Positions 51,801 through 64,000 of a DNA stretch of 64,000 bases are shown here, piece after piece. The notes below the pieces were generated by a model. It saw only the letters and a program-made list of their open reading frames with translations, had not been told where the DNA came from and ran no database searches. Source of the stretch: Rhodamnia argentea. Lineage: Eukaryota > Streptophyta > Magnoliopsida > Myrtales > Myrtaceae. The position numbers and the translations under genes were made by a program. The stretch spans positions 34,643,826 to 34,707,825 of the forward strand of contig NC_063150.1 in NCBI RefSeq assembly GCF_020921035.1, given 5' to 3'. The stretch's first letter is position 1. Each line of letters starts with the position of its first letter.

Positions 51801-54800
51801 TCTGTAAGGTCTTACCGAATTATCTTTAAAGAATAAGGTTATCGGGATAAAGAGGCCATCAATTAGAAATTTTTATATTCTGTGTGGGTGTGCTTTTTGC
51901 ATTTTATTTATGTGGGGGTCTTATGGGGTTGTGGTTTATTACATAATATGTATACGTGTCTGTAGATAGATAGATGGATAAGGCACACAGTTGACAGCAA
52001 GGAAAAATGTGCCTTTAAGTTATATCAGTTAGTTAGTTAGTTTGGAATTCTATAACGCTTTCTTTGAACAATCGTTTGAAAATTATATCTTTCTCTTCTT
52101 GGTATATTTTCCATAGGAGATTATTATTGGAGCTCATCCAGAGGAAGGCAAAATGTCTGACTGTGGTTTTCTCTTTTTCCATCTTTTTTGCTGACTGTTA
52201 CAGGGAGCTCTCTCACATTGTTCTGGTGCACTACCTTGAAGTAAAGGTGCTTATTACCTTTTATTTCTCCCTCTTTTCTGTGCTATCCTCTCTCTTCAAT
52301 CTGATTGCTGCTGCTGGCATAGTGTTATCTCGCTGCAATAAACATTGTTTTAGAATTTAACTAGATAAAAAACTGGTGAAGCCACTGGCTTGTGGTTCGA
52401 CTGTGCTAACTAGTTAATTGCTGGTCTAAGCGAGTGAAGGTTTGCAGTTCAACCTTGCTACCCATTTCCACTGCCGGGTAGATGTAAATAAGTAGTGAAA
52501 TGGTTTCAGTATTTATTTATACATCAATCAAGGCTTCTGTACACACACACATATAAGAGGGAAAGAGATGTTGCGACCCTCTATATTTAGTGGACTGGTG
52601 GCCCCAAGGGACTTCATAATTACATATGACTGTCATTCTAGAGCACTTGCTTTAACCTTTACAGAGCCTTTCTCAATTTCCACACTTAATCAGTGTGAGC
52701 TTTACTCTCGAACCCTTGTGGCACAATAACTTGAGTCCCAATAATGGTGACCACATCTGCTGGGATGTGACGTTTGGACATAGAAGGGAGTCCTGGTGGC
52801 AGAGCCAGGTGCTCTTATTTTAAGACAGTATGGGGATGATTGCTTTTATCACTGACAATCAAATAGAGGGCCCCAAGGGCACCATATTCTAGGTTCCAAA
52901 CCATGTGATTGACCAAGTCCATTATCTGTTGGGGGTCCAGAATGTTACGAATAAATCCATTGAATCTCCATGTAAGGGTTTTGTAAACATGTCATCAAGT
53001 TGTCGAATGGTTTTAGGATAAGATGTCAGCAAGTTTTTCACTTTTTTAACATAACTATGGTAATTAGTCCTTGGCAAAGCTTTTCTTGCTTGAAATACAG
53101 TCAACCTTAACAGGCTTAGTACACTCGTCAGACACAAAATTAGGTGCAATATGAAAAGTGGGCTGCTTGTCACACTGCTGCTTCATTGGCTTAATCTCCT
53201 TGAGTTCAAGCTCCTTAAGAATCTGTCAAGTGCCCATTAAGTCATATCGCATGTAGCCTGGACATAGGCAAGACTATGGACTGTTTCCTTTTCTCCATGA
53301 GAGAAGATTGCCTCCAACAAATATGGAATGGTAGGCAGTAGACTTCCTCTCAGAATAGATCCTTCCAGTTATCAGGAAAAAAACCTCCTTCCCTGAAAAT
53401 TTTCATATAAAATGTCATATTGGTAGTAGTTGGATATCACAATCATTGAGGAGCTCAAGGAGATGGCTTGGAATGAATTTCTGCAGATTGCAAAGGCAAT
53501 GTTGGGTCTAGTGCAACAAGATAGTTCTGCTTCCCAACTACCCTTTTATATCTGTTCGAATGCTCAGAAAAGCCCCCATCATCAGCTACCAGAAATCACA
53601 TTGGAATTGAATGGAGTGTTTGGTGGTGTAAGGCCCTAACATGCTGGTCTTGGCCCATAATTCCGGTGCATACTTTCATTGACACAAAAGTATAACCTGG
53701 TTGGATCTTGCCACCTTAAAACCATAAATTGTTTACAACTTTCCAGGAGGTTTGTCTAAAACCTTGCCACATCAACTTTCCCTTCTAGAAGAGTAATGGA
53801 TGTATTTCTCTCATATTGCATAAATCTCTGCAGACCTCTACGCTATTCATACATTACTGGGTAGATCCAGTCCTTTAAAAGCTCCCAACAAGCTTAACTC
53901 TATTTCCAATCAACAGTGCTTTCACTGTAAAAGAAATTCTTTTTATTTGTGGTTTAGTGGAACAAAAAATCAGTGATAGTGCAATCCTCGAGGGTACTGG
54001 CTACGTCTAATTTCTGTTAGTATCATAATATCTTATCTTCGCAGAATTGCTAATTTGGTTGCTTTAACCCTGTACAAGCAGTGTCTCTTTTGAAAATCAA
54101 CTGTCTTGTTGCCACAAGAGTCTAGACTAATTGAGTCATGAGAATCAATCAACAAGTTTCTGCACTGTAAATGCAATTGTATCTTATATCTTTTCTCTTG
54201 CTATATGATGATCTCACTATTATGGGCGCGTTTTTCTCAGGGAAACAGGATGAACATCCATCGAATCAAAGACACTGAAGAGATGATTTCCTTGTCCCGT
54301 GAAACTGAAGCTAGTTATGAGATAAATAGTTCTCTGTCTTCTAATTCTCACCAAAATAACTACCAAGTTCCTTCTCAAACAATGGATAGCTCTAGCCCTC
54401 AGGCATCGGAGTATGGGGATGCTGAATCAGGTTCATTTCTGTGTTCTATCCCAGTTATCATTCCTAGAGTATCGTGTAGTTCAAAGTGCATCATAGAGTC
54501 ATTGTCATTTTTCAAATTAAAAAATTAACTCTCTTCTTGATTATTCTTATACTATGCACAGCATACAGTAACCAGGCAAATTCCGGAATTCACTCTATCG
54601 TTGACTTTCAAGAGGCTGGAATGCAAAATATTGACACTGGACACTCTCATCCTTATTATCCAGCTTCAAATTTGAGTAATCAGTGCATTCTTTTTCTCTG
54701 TATAAACTATTTCCCCTTGATTTGGAGAGCATTCATAGCAATTGCTTCTAGGCTTCTTGAGCTTCTTATCTTTTCATTTCTTATCTTATAACTTATTGTC

Positions 54801-57800
54801 ACCAATCTTATGGTAGTGTTGTCAACTTCCAGCAGATGATTATCAAGGAAACCTGTCTGTTAACCCCGGAATGGATTTTCTCTCTTTTTCTCCAGCTGAT
54901 ACCACTAGAGAGTGTGATGTTGCTGGTTTAGCATTAGAGCCTCAGAAGCATCTTGATTTTCCATCTTGGGAGCAGGCATTAGAAAGTCGTTCTTCTGGTG
55001 CCCAATCTAATATTATTCAGCCGTCAGTTTCTTCTGCACAACCTGTCACCCCTGAAATCATGCCTAAACATGGTCATGATATACTAGGGCAGCTTTTCAC
55101 TGATGGTATCAGTTCGAAGCAGGAGATTGGGATCCGATCACAGGACCAAGAAGAATTACAGGTACTTGAAGATAGCTATGTGTATTTGATCCTTCTTTAG
55201 TTACAAAAATTTGTGCTCTAAGCATAGTGTTAATATCTATGCAATCTGTGTGCATTAATCTTGTTGGTCAGATGATATTTATAGAATAAAACGAATTGTG
55301 AAATAGTTAAACTGTGGAGCAAATCGCTTTTTAAAAGCTTTAGTTGTTTTTCTATTATGAGGTATATAACCTTTTTCATGAGATATTGAGGAACATCCTT
55401 CTTAGATTAATAGTACCTGGATCATCTTAATCTGCTCTTGATGGTTCTTATATTCTACTAATGGGTGTTTTTTCATGTAGCAGAGCTTACAGTTTCCTTA
55501 ATATATGCATTAATCAAGCATTTTAACCTGATTCTGAAGTTGATTCACACCTTGTCTAAGTGACCTGGGATCCGAAGTCGCATGCAGACATAGCCTTTAA
55601 TTTTGTTGTAGTTACATGGATAAAATTATGCTGCTGATTCACTAGTGTTTTTGGTGTCTTGCCAGGTACATATAACCAATAAAATTGCAGAGAGTGTAAG
55701 CACAGAAAATGGACATTATACGAACTCATTCTTAGATGGCAATGTCGCATTAGAGGGAAAAGCCGGCTGCCCTTCTACGGGAAAACAGCCATTTGCCAAT
55801 ATCCTAGCAGAAGAAGGCTTGAAGAAGATCGACAGTTTCAACCGGTGGATGAGTAAACAACTAGGGGATGTGAATGAGTTACTTGGTCAGTCCACTACTG
55901 GAGCCTACTGGAGTGCGGTTGTCAGTGACGGTGTTGATTCGAGTGACTCTCAGCAGCATGAAAATGACTTTATGCTCACTCCCTCTCTTTCCCAGGAACA
56001 GCTATTTAGCATTGTAGATTTTTCACCAAGTTGGACATATGCTGGTTTAGAAATCAAGGTACTCTTGACTGAAATTTCCACATTGTGCACTGCTAGCATC
56101 GTCATAGCTTTTGCACCTATCAGAAGTTTGAATGGAGCAATACTTGCTTTGTTTTGTACTTAAAGTGATGCCACTTCCTCTTTGCTATGCGGTACAGGTG
56201 CTAATCACTGGAAGGTTCTTGAGAAGTCAACAAGAAGCAGAGCTATTCAAATGGTCTTGCATGTTTGGTGAAGTAGAAGTTCCAGCCGAGGTTATAGCGG
56301 ATGGTGTTCTGTGTTGCCATGCTCCGGTGCACAAGGCTGGGAGGGTTCCCTTTTACATCACATGCTCCAATAGGGTGGCATGTAGCGAACTTCGTGAGTT
56401 TGAATTTCGTGTGAACAACTCTCATGGTATGATTTCTGCAGATACTAAAGATTGCAGTGTAAATGAGGGTGTAGATGAGACTCTTTACATGCGTTTTGCA
56501 AAGTTGCTGTGTGCAAACTCTCCGCGTCTCAACAACAGCAATATTGGGGAAAACTCGCAGTTGAGAAGTAAGATCTGCTCATTGCTTAAAGACGATGATG
56601 CTCATGGGGATCATGTCTTGGAAAGTTCTTCAGATGAGTTTTCTTCAGAGAGAGTGAGGGAGCAGTTATTCGAAAAGCTACTCAAGGAGAAGTTATGCGA
56701 ATGGCTCATAGAAAAGTCGGCTGAGGGAGGAAAAGGTGCCAGTGTATTGGATGAGGGCGGCCAAGGTGTGCTACATTTTGCATCTGCTCTTGGCTATGAT
56801 TGGGCCCTGCAACCAACAATTATTGCTGGTGTAAATGTAAATTTTCGGGATGCAAATGGGTGGACTGCACTACACTGGGCAGCATCTTTGGGCAGGTATA
56901 TGCTTTTGGAAGTTCGTACCTGGTTTTCTGGATTGCTGTTTACACCTAAATGAGCCCTCAGATCTTCAATTTTTTTTCTCTTAGAGTTGCCAATAACCAA
57001 GTCTGGACTGAGATTTGGTCCACCCTCAGTTGTAAACATTCAATAGACTCTGATTTAATTATTAGGCATGGAATTGGTGGACTATCAGTGGTTCACCATG
57101 CTATTGATAGTTTTAAGCTTCATGGGGAGTACCTAAAGTTGTTTTCGTGAAAAACTTAATCAATTGAACATTCCAGTGAAAAGTTATCTCCTGTTATATG
57201 CACTTGAATGTGTCTGCTGTATCTTGTAATGATATGTAGAATGTTATATGATGATGCTCATATCTACATTTTCTTTTTTTGGTATAATACCATTTGATCA
57301 TTGTTGTGTTAATGATATCAGAGAGTGGACGGTTGCTTCCCTCATCTCTCTTGGTGCATCACCAGGAGCATTAACTGATCCAACTCCCACTTATACAACG
57401 GGCAGAACACCTGCAGATTTAGCCTCTGCCAATGGGCACAAAGGGATTGCCGGTTATCTTGCTGAATCTGCTTTGAGTGCTCACCTTTCATTGCTGAATC
57501 TGGACACTACTGGGGGTGATGCCTCTCATGGTTCTGGAGGAAAAGCAGTACAAACTATTTCAGAAAGAAGTCCCACTCCAATCAGAGAAGGAGACTTGCC
57601 AAGCGGTCTTTCACTTAAAGATTCGTTGGCTGCTGTTTGCAATGCCAGTCAAGCTGCTGCACGAATTCATCAAGTTTTTAGAATGCAGTCTTTCCAAAGA
57701 AAGCAATTGAAAGAGTATGGTGATGATAGACATGGAATTTCAGATGAACATGCTCTTTCACTGGTTGCAACAAAGGTATACAAACCAGGACAAGTTGATG

Positions 57801-58978
57801 AACCTTTGCATGCTGCGGCAATTCGGATACAGAACAAATTTCGAGGATGGAAAGGTCGAAAAGACTTTTTAATCACCCGGCAGCGAATTGTCAAAATTCA
57901 GGTACATTGCATACCTCCCCCTTTGGCTTATCACATTTCTTTTGAAATCTCTGAACCCTTTTTCCTTAGAAGTTTCTGAAGCTCCTTTTTGTTTCTAGAA
58001 GAAAATTATTAACGTTCTTGTTTTTCAATTGGCTTCAGTTTTCTTTTCAGAAGTTACCTAACCTTTGAAATGACAAGTTTTCATCTTTCGATTAAAGGCC
58101 CATTTCAGAGGTCACCAGGTGCGGAAAAGCAAAAATATACTTTGGTCCGTGGGAATTGTCGAGAAGGTTATTTTGCGTTGGAGAAGAAAGGGAAGTGGTC
58201 TACGGGGTTTTAAACGAGAAGCACTTACTGAGGCCTCCAGCATGCAGGATGCCCCCTCAGATGAGGATGAGTATGATTTACTGAAAGAAGGACGAAAGCA
58301 GACTGAAGAAAGGTTGCAAAAAGCTCTTGCTAGGGTGAAGTCCATGGTGCAATACCCTGAGGCCCGGGATCAATATAGTAGATTGCTAAATGTTGTTTCT
58401 GAAATACAAGAAGCCCAGGTAATTCCGGTGTTACTAAAATATGTTTTTAGTGAAGGTTTTCACTAACTGCCAAAATGCTCTCCTCTCTCTCTCTCTCTCT
58501 CTCTCTATAGGTCACGCACCACTTTTGTCTGCACACCATTCGTGCACACCACTTTGGACACAGCACGCACACTTATACTACATTAATGCACTGGGGGATT
58601 TGATGGAGGCGATTTTGTAGGAAATTGTCCATCCTATTTCGTCCATCTTACCCCCTGCCTGCATTCTCCGGCATTATGTGCTTTCTTAAGTTGTATTTTC
58701 AAATGGTGACAGGCATGAGGTCTTTCAAATGCTTGCTTTTGTAGTCGAAATGACTAGAAAATTTATGTATGACAGTTATGAAGAAACAGTAAAACTATTC
58801 CTTGCATTTTCTCCTGCTTCAATGTGATCTCATGACGGTTATCATTCTGGTCCATGATTTACAGGTTGAACACGAAAATACACGCAACAGAAATGGAGAA
58901 GCAACAGATTTTTATGATGATTTGATTGATCTTGAAGAACTATTGGACGACGATACTTTGGAGCCTATGGCACCCTGA
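48818..58978 (+). CDS. CAMTA3: Calmodulin-binding transcription activator (CAMTA3/SR1-like), 13 exons
   Basis: Exons: 48818-48857, 50305-50424, 51506-51621, 51704-51792, 52204-52246, 54241-54430, 54562-54675, 54836-55161, 55666-56058, 56198-56895, 57322-57901, 58098-58418, 58865-58978. They join in frame to 1047 residues, near Arabidopsis CAMTA3 (about 1030). The CG-1 DNA-binding domain fills residues 10-140 (HRWLRPAEICEILQNY, FRKDGHNWRKKKDGKTVKEA, CYYAHGEHNENFQRRTYWML). A TIG domain lies at about 458-545, ankyrin repeats at about 665-790 (NGWTALHWAASLGR), and IQ motifs with the calmodulin-binding helix at about 875-945 (AIRIQNKFRGWKGR; VILRWRRKGSGLRGF). CAMTAs bind CGCG boxes and link calcium to cold and immune gene control; CAMTA3 restrains salicylate immunity. 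Orthology to CAMTA3 versus CAMTA2 is inferred. Exon 8 has a tandem acceptor. Intron 5 holds a copia fossil. Confidence 0.95.
52385..52500. mobile_element. Possible SINE fragment in CAMTA3 intron 5
   Basis: GTTTGCAGTTCAACC resembles a decayed tRNA B box and is followed by a CTACCCATTTCCACTGCCGG phrase that I associate with plant SINE bodies. No tail or target duplication was found, so this is weak. Confidence 0.25.
52560..53640 (-). mobile_element. Ty1/copia retrotransposon fossil in CAMTA3 intron 5
   Basis: The minus strand at about 52920-53380 is recognisable as the end of a copia pol gene: the RNase H part, with a FTKPL motif close to its C-terminus. Flanking sequence to about 52560 and 53640 is probably the same insertion. 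It is clearly broken, with multiple breaks, and no LTR pair or target duplication was found, so it looks old. It lies antisense to CAMTA3 inside a 2-kb intron whose splice sites remain intact. Confidence 0.75.
58483..58506. repeat. (CT)n microsatellite in CAMTA3 intron 12
   Basis: An uninterrupted CT repeat of about 24 bases, shortly after exon 12. Confidence 0.9.
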
Positions 58979-60131
58979 CCCCACAATCTATATTTCCATC
59001 TGTAGAGTTTGCAAATTAACTGGTAAACTGAACCGGCAAAAACTGTATAATTACTGACATCTAGTGTACAGATGTATGCAACAGTTAATTCAACTAGTTG
59101 CTTGTTCACCAAAATCATGGACTCTGCCGATCCATGGGCATAAAGGTTCTGTGTACATCATTAAGAGGGGCTGGAATTGGAGATATGAGGCATACTTAAG
59201 AATGTTACGCGTAAATTTTAACCTTAAATTGTAGATACGGGCTTCTTAAGAAAATTCCAAATGATTTAAATAGTTTTGTCTGAAATATGCAACCTATCAT
59301 GATGAATCCTTGCATTCATAGATGACTGCCCCAAGCCCAATCGTGTGCAGGTATTGTTGTCCTCAACACGTTGATGTCCCTTCCACTTGGTTTTGTAACT
59401 TGGTCTGTACCATAAGTATGGAGAAAGCTGATTAGCATTAACTACAGAAAACATAATGAGACACCTCATTTTTAAAAGAACCCTAGTGTATTGGCTTCAA
59501 CGGTCTAATCTTTCTGTGAATTGTGCAATCATTATGTGAGGCTACCCGGAAGATTTGGTGGGACTCGATGGTTACACTATGACAAGGATGAATGCTCAAG
59601 AGAACCTCGTATCGGTCTTTGACATAATTAAAGTTCTGCTTCTCGGCAACCATGTCGAATAGGACAAGTATCAGCCCTTTTACCTGCTCACCATCAATAT
59701 CAATAAAATGGCATTGTTAAACAAAGCAGAACTTTGTGTATATTGCTTCACACAGCTCATGCAATTTATAATATCATCAATTTCTTTTTCAATCGGGTGC
59801 ATTACATGTGATCCTATAATAAGCATTCTACATGAATTGTCCACAATCTTTTGGCCATAATACGCAACTTGCTAGGCTTCACGATTTCTTTCACATCCAA
59901 GGCAAAGGACACATGAACCATGGCTCTCTCCTTTACTGAAGCCTAATCTCCTGTATGTACACCTCAATGGGAATCACAATGCTATGGTTACTGTGGTTTG
60001 CTTTCTTTTTAAGCTGGTACAACAAAACCCCAACCAACAACCACCCACCCACCACCCACCCCCCCGCGGGTGCGGCAAAATAAAAAAAAAATGGAGCTCT
60101 CGGAACAAAACAATATTTGCTCAATGTCAGC
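58979..60131. other. Convergent intergenic region
   Basis: CAMTA3 (plus) and EDD1 (minus) end here, tail to tail, 1.15 kb apart. The sequence holds both 3' UTRs. A C-rich ACCCACCC tract lies near 60040-60065. No gene or mobile element is supported. Confidence 0.5.
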
Positions 60132-62736
60132 TTAAAATCCCGGTAATGCTGACAGATCGGCAATGCCACTTGGAAGGTCGGAGATTTCTTTAAGAAGCCT
60201 AAGCCTGTTGTTTCTGATTCTGTCATCCTCCTGCACAAAGAGATCTAAACCCATGACCGGTGTAAATAATCAGTTGCACATATACATAGAAATATGATGG
60301 GAAGTGTCACTGTGGAGTAATATCATGAGGATGCTCCGAGTTGAGCTACAGACCACTTCATCCAATAAAGTCAGAAGGTCAAAGTTGACGCTGACGTCTC
60401 CTGTCCCAGAGACTTATGTCGTTTGGTGCTTACGTGTTCATTCGTAACTCATGAGTATAAAGCATCTACCTTTCATCCAGTTTCAAATACACTGATGGCA
60501 ACACACCAACCAACCTAACAGATGGTCCATGAATCTATACGAATATTCCGGAAGTGCAGCAAGCGGTCAAAATTTAATTTCCCCGTGAAACCAGATTACT
60601 CATATATATCATGAATTGAGGAAAAACATACCACCATGACAAAAACGTTATTGAAGAAGTCCTCCAATGGCTGTACAAGCTTTGCAGATACATCAACAAA
60701 AGCATCAACCTCAATGGCTGAAGGAGAATGCAAAACTCAAATCAGAGTGGAATCAATTTCAACATTTTTTTATTATCAGCAATTAAAGACAAAAGAAAAG
60801 TTGGACTACAGGACATTCATTAGATTAAGGGGCAGAAGGGCTCGAAAAAATTACAATTGGATCGGAAAAGAACAGTGACTTTTTTATGGTAAGTAGATCA
60901 ATACCAGGATTTATTTGGTTTTTTACTGACAAGAAGGTGTCCCACAAAGCCCTCTCTTCACTTGTGTCAAATGCAGCTTCATTCACCTAAACAGATGATA
61001 GCAGAAAAAAGAGTTTCCAACAGCATTATTTACAACACTATACAGGACTTCAGAAACGACTGAAAGACTTCCATGAGAATGTCAGATCGACCTCTGGTAG
61101 TTGGGTAGATAACTGACTCTCATCTTACAACATTTTGACGAGAACTATTCCATACTGTTTCAAAAGTTAAGGTTGGAAGAATAGTTGCCTAGCTCATGAC
61201 AACAATGATCGTGGTGAGACAAAGTGAATAAGGACATTTGCTGGAAATGTAGAATGTGGACATTATGAAGGGTAAACCACTTCTGGTTTGCTAATCTATA
61301 CACTTTCAAGAACTCATAGGCTCATTCACCATTTTTATGGGGGAATGAACAAATCTAGAAAAGTGTACCTTTGACAATAATATAGGACTAGTAGCACTTA
61401 TTTCCTATTTGATTTCCAGAATTTATAAAGCTTACATTATGCCTAAGATTCCTTGATATTTATCTTCTAGCATATGTACCCAAACATTAAAACTGTTCTA
61501 ATATTTCATTTGTATATAAAATGTCCTCTTCTAGTCAGAATTACCTCCATGGTGCCAACATCCTTGCCACGGGTTATTCTCGTGGGGCGAGAGTATGCTT
61601 CAACAACCTTTGGGAAAAGTTCTCCTTTTGATAGAGCTTCCATCTAGAAGAAAATGTTTGACATACAATTAAAAGTTGATGAACATCCATGGGTAATGGC
61701 AAAGCAGATGAATGACTTTTTGTCTCCTTTAAGTACTAAGAAGTTCTTATTTAAGAATTTAATATCGTAAGTGTAGGATAACCTTGAAGCAAGTATACAT
61801 AGGTCAATAGAAAAAATAAAGCAGTATATATAGGTTCAGCATGCAAACATCTTCCAGTTGCTTTCTCAAAGGACATCCCTCCCTCTTTCCAACTTCAGTA
61901 ATGAGAGCACTGCACTGTCTTATCAGCTACACATATCTACATCATCTCTGGACTCATGTTGAACTATCAGAAACATCTGTTTTCGTTTCAGCTCCAAATC
62001 TAGTTTGAGCCTTTTAAACGGCTTTTGTCTTACTGACTGAAGCATGAATTGAAGATGAGGTTTGAGTTTCTGGAAAAACTGGCAACAGGTTCACTTACTT
62101 TGAATGCAGATTTTGCTGCGAGGCAAGGCACGTTTGCCCGTTCTAGAAGGACAGATCGAACTATTTCAGGACTAATTCCCTTATCAACCTGAAATTTGAA
62201 AAACCATTTTGTATTAGGTCAAAAGCTGGCTGCTCATCTTATCTCTTGCCAGAAACTATAATAATGATGGGAGAGACAATCTAAGTACCAGTTCCATAAA
62301 AATAATCAGTAGGTAGCAACACAAGGGAGCTGAAAAATGATGTTAAATGTTGACTATTGTTTCCGGTCTTGTATCTTTTGGAGGTGTACGTTGGATGGTA
62401 TAATGTGGTAATACAATACCATGTTTTTGGTACAGTAGAATAACCATCTTATTTTGTTAGACTAGTTTAGATATCACCAATATATCCACATGCATAGAAT
62501 AATAACGTGAGCCGTATTCTTTTCCATTCACTTTTCTGATTGAGCTCTGCAGCAAGGGAGATGTACATACCCAAATGCTGGAACTAAGTACAACTTCCTT
62601 CATATCAAATAGAGTATGATGTGCACATGAAATGTCAATTTAAGTAAGAAGTCCCATAAAGGCAAAGTAAGAAGTCCCATACACAGAGTACACATACCAA
62701 AAATTGCTCCAATCTCCGAGTGACAAATTGATGTAC
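60132..62736 (-). CDS. EDD1: Organellar glycyl-tRNA synthetase (EDD1), C-terminal part, cut by window edge
   Basis: Only the last six exons seen are in the window (minus strand): 62698-62736, 62099-62188, 61545-61643, 60905-60986, 60632-60717 and 60132-60230, all GT-AG and in frame, encoding 164 residues plus stop. The text matches the end of the bacterial-type GlyRS beta part: GISPEIVRSVLLERAN, the VVEAYSRPTRITRGKD block, IEVDAFVDVSAKLVQPLEDF, FFNNVFVMVEDDRIRNNRL and the terminal LPSGIADLSALPGF. In plants this is fused to the alpha part as EDD1, charging tRNA-Gly in chloroplasts and mitochondria; loss is embryo-lethal in Arabidopsis. The beta C-terminus is the anticodon-binding-like domain. 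Upstream exons lie beyond 64000. The intron entering from the right contains a family C element. Confidence 0.93.
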
Positions 62737-62882
62737 CTAAAAGAAAATAAAATTATCATTACTTGGAGTAACACTATTGAATCTATTAGTGCACGCTTAA
62801 CTCAATCAGGAGGTACACTTTACTGAATTACTAGTTCCTGGGATAGGCAATGTTTCAAAACAACTTCTTTTGGGAAAAGAAT

Positions 62883-63806
62883 GTTAGAAGTGCCATAACT
62901 TTCATATGGCGGTCATTTTGATGCCAAAACTTTTCGCTGTATCACTTATGTGCCAAATAAGAGAAAAAACGATTGCTTAAGTGCTTCCGGCGGCATATTC
63001 TGGCCAAAAGTCCTATGTGGCTTCTTAAATTATTGTTCAACTCCAACATGGCTTTTTAAAAAGAAATTGAAGTCCAACATGGAAAATTTTCGTCCAACCA
63101 GGCAAAGTGGCTCTATTTTTCACAATGGAGAAACAGAGCTCTGTTTATCTTGTGGTTCGCCTTGATAATGCTCCCATTCTCATTTGCTGCAGCTCGGGAT
63201 GACGAAATCCGAAGCATGGGCGAAGATGGGACCAGTTCTTTGAGTTTAGAGGAAGAAGAGGAGGCTTTGCAGTGAAGATGAGACCATGAGTGAAGACGAA
63301 GATAAAGCCAATGACACAGGTCGGTTGAATCTACAATCCTTGCGGAACATCGAGGAGATCTTGAAGATCGTGACATGGCTGATCGACGGTATACGTGCCC
63401 AACGACCCCATCTTCAACAACCACGGGAAGCTTTACATAATGCCTCTCCACTTAATCTGCTTCAAGAATCACCTTGAACTAGAACACCAATCACTCAATT
63501 CTTTAATGACCTCAAATCTGCTTTTTTGGGGCTCTCGCTCACTCTCTCGCAGATAATCATTTGCAACTTCACAAGTCATTTCAATGGGTAGGGTTAGGGT
63601 TTGCTTCTTTGCCCCAATTTTGATTGAAATTCTCCGGCGAGTCCACGTCAGCCATTTTATTATAAATTGATGCCACGTCGGATTTCCGACATCCCAAATC
63701 AGAGTTGGCACTTAATTGATTGTTTATTTGCCAAAATGGCACTGAAGTCATCCATCGAAAAGTTTTGCCACTAAAGTGAGCGCTGTGCAAAAGTTATGGC
63801 AGTGTC
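62883..63806. mobile_element. TIR element, family C, with exon-like core, in EDD1 intron
   Basis: The left arm (GAAGTGCCATAACTTTCAT, CATTTTGATGCCAAAACTTT, CTTAAGTGC) is mirrored by the right arm ending near 63806, and both match the family C copy at 47174-48052. Instead of that copy's G+C-rich core, the centre at about 63120-63640 has moderate G+C and codon-like texture, with short frames on both strands but no identifiable product. It resembles Pack-type elements that carry captured host sequence. No transposase and no clear target duplication. Confidence 0.7.
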
Positions 63807-64000
63807 CTTTTCCCATACTTTTCAATCCACTTTGGATCATGCAAATTCATTGTGCAAGGCACATAAAGTTGGCCGCTCAGCCTGACTGGAGGATGCCATG
63901 TTTAGGGACTGGATGCTGTCGTCACAGTAATGGGAAAATGCACAGCCATTCAATCTTTAACACAAGTCAAGGATCTTACATTAGTTAATGTCCTCTCCTC

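Noticed and set aside
53430-53639. 69-aa open frame in CAMTA3 intron 5
   Set aside because: It lies next to the copia fossil, is flanked by the intron's non-coding sequence and would not keep frame with CAMTA3 exons.
63113-63477. Open frames on both strands in the family C core
   Set aside because: No domain is seen and neither frame joins EDD1; reported only as exon-like texture of the element's core.

Overview
This is a eukaryotic, plant nuclear window. Genes have GT-AG introns, and the proteins are plant families: a CAMTA transcription factor, a RabH GTPase, an LPA1-type P-loop protein and the organellar EDD1 glycyl-tRNA synthetase. Intergenic DNA is AT-rich and crowded with short TIR elements. 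The protein set and the repeat style suggest a woody dicot, possibly Myrtaceae such as Eucalyptus; that placement is inference, not shown by a marker.

Layout. 1-2366: probable LTR-retrotransposon end with a 58-bp tandem repeat. 2533-3283: MITE. 3643-4908 (-): single-exon F-box gene. 5110-6640: two TIR-element copies. 7079-7828 (-): proteasome alpha-4 (PAC1), probably with a long 5'-UTR intron. 10538-18418: gene-free block of TIR elements and minisatellites. 18661-19557 (+): GT31 glycosyltransferase. 19870-22724 (-): Coa1-family protein, 4 exons. 24268-32642 (+): LPA1-like P-loop protein, 15 exons, with a hAT-type insertion in intron 12. 35433-38642 (+): RABH1b/Rab6 GTPase, 6 exons. 39952-40137: SINE. 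40672-44028 (-): unrecognised 214-aa protein, 6 exons. 44029-48817: repeat-rich gap. 48818-58978 (+): CAMTA3-like factor, 13 exons, with a Ty1/copia fossil in intron 5. 60132-62736 (-): last six exons of EDD1, continuing off the right edge; the next intron holds a TIR element.

The genes are unrelated housekeeping or signalling loci in ordinary plant order, with no operon-like cooperation. I rebuilt the spliced genes by hand from splice sites, reading frame and family conservation; every junction listed keeps frame. I found no undescribed multi-gene system. The observations most worth checking are: a chain of two tiny upstream ORFs linked by UGAUG overlaps to the Coa1-family start; an AUGA overlap before the GT31 start; similar G+C-rich cores inside TIR elements whose arms belong to different families; and TIR elements whose cores look like captured non-transposon DNA.
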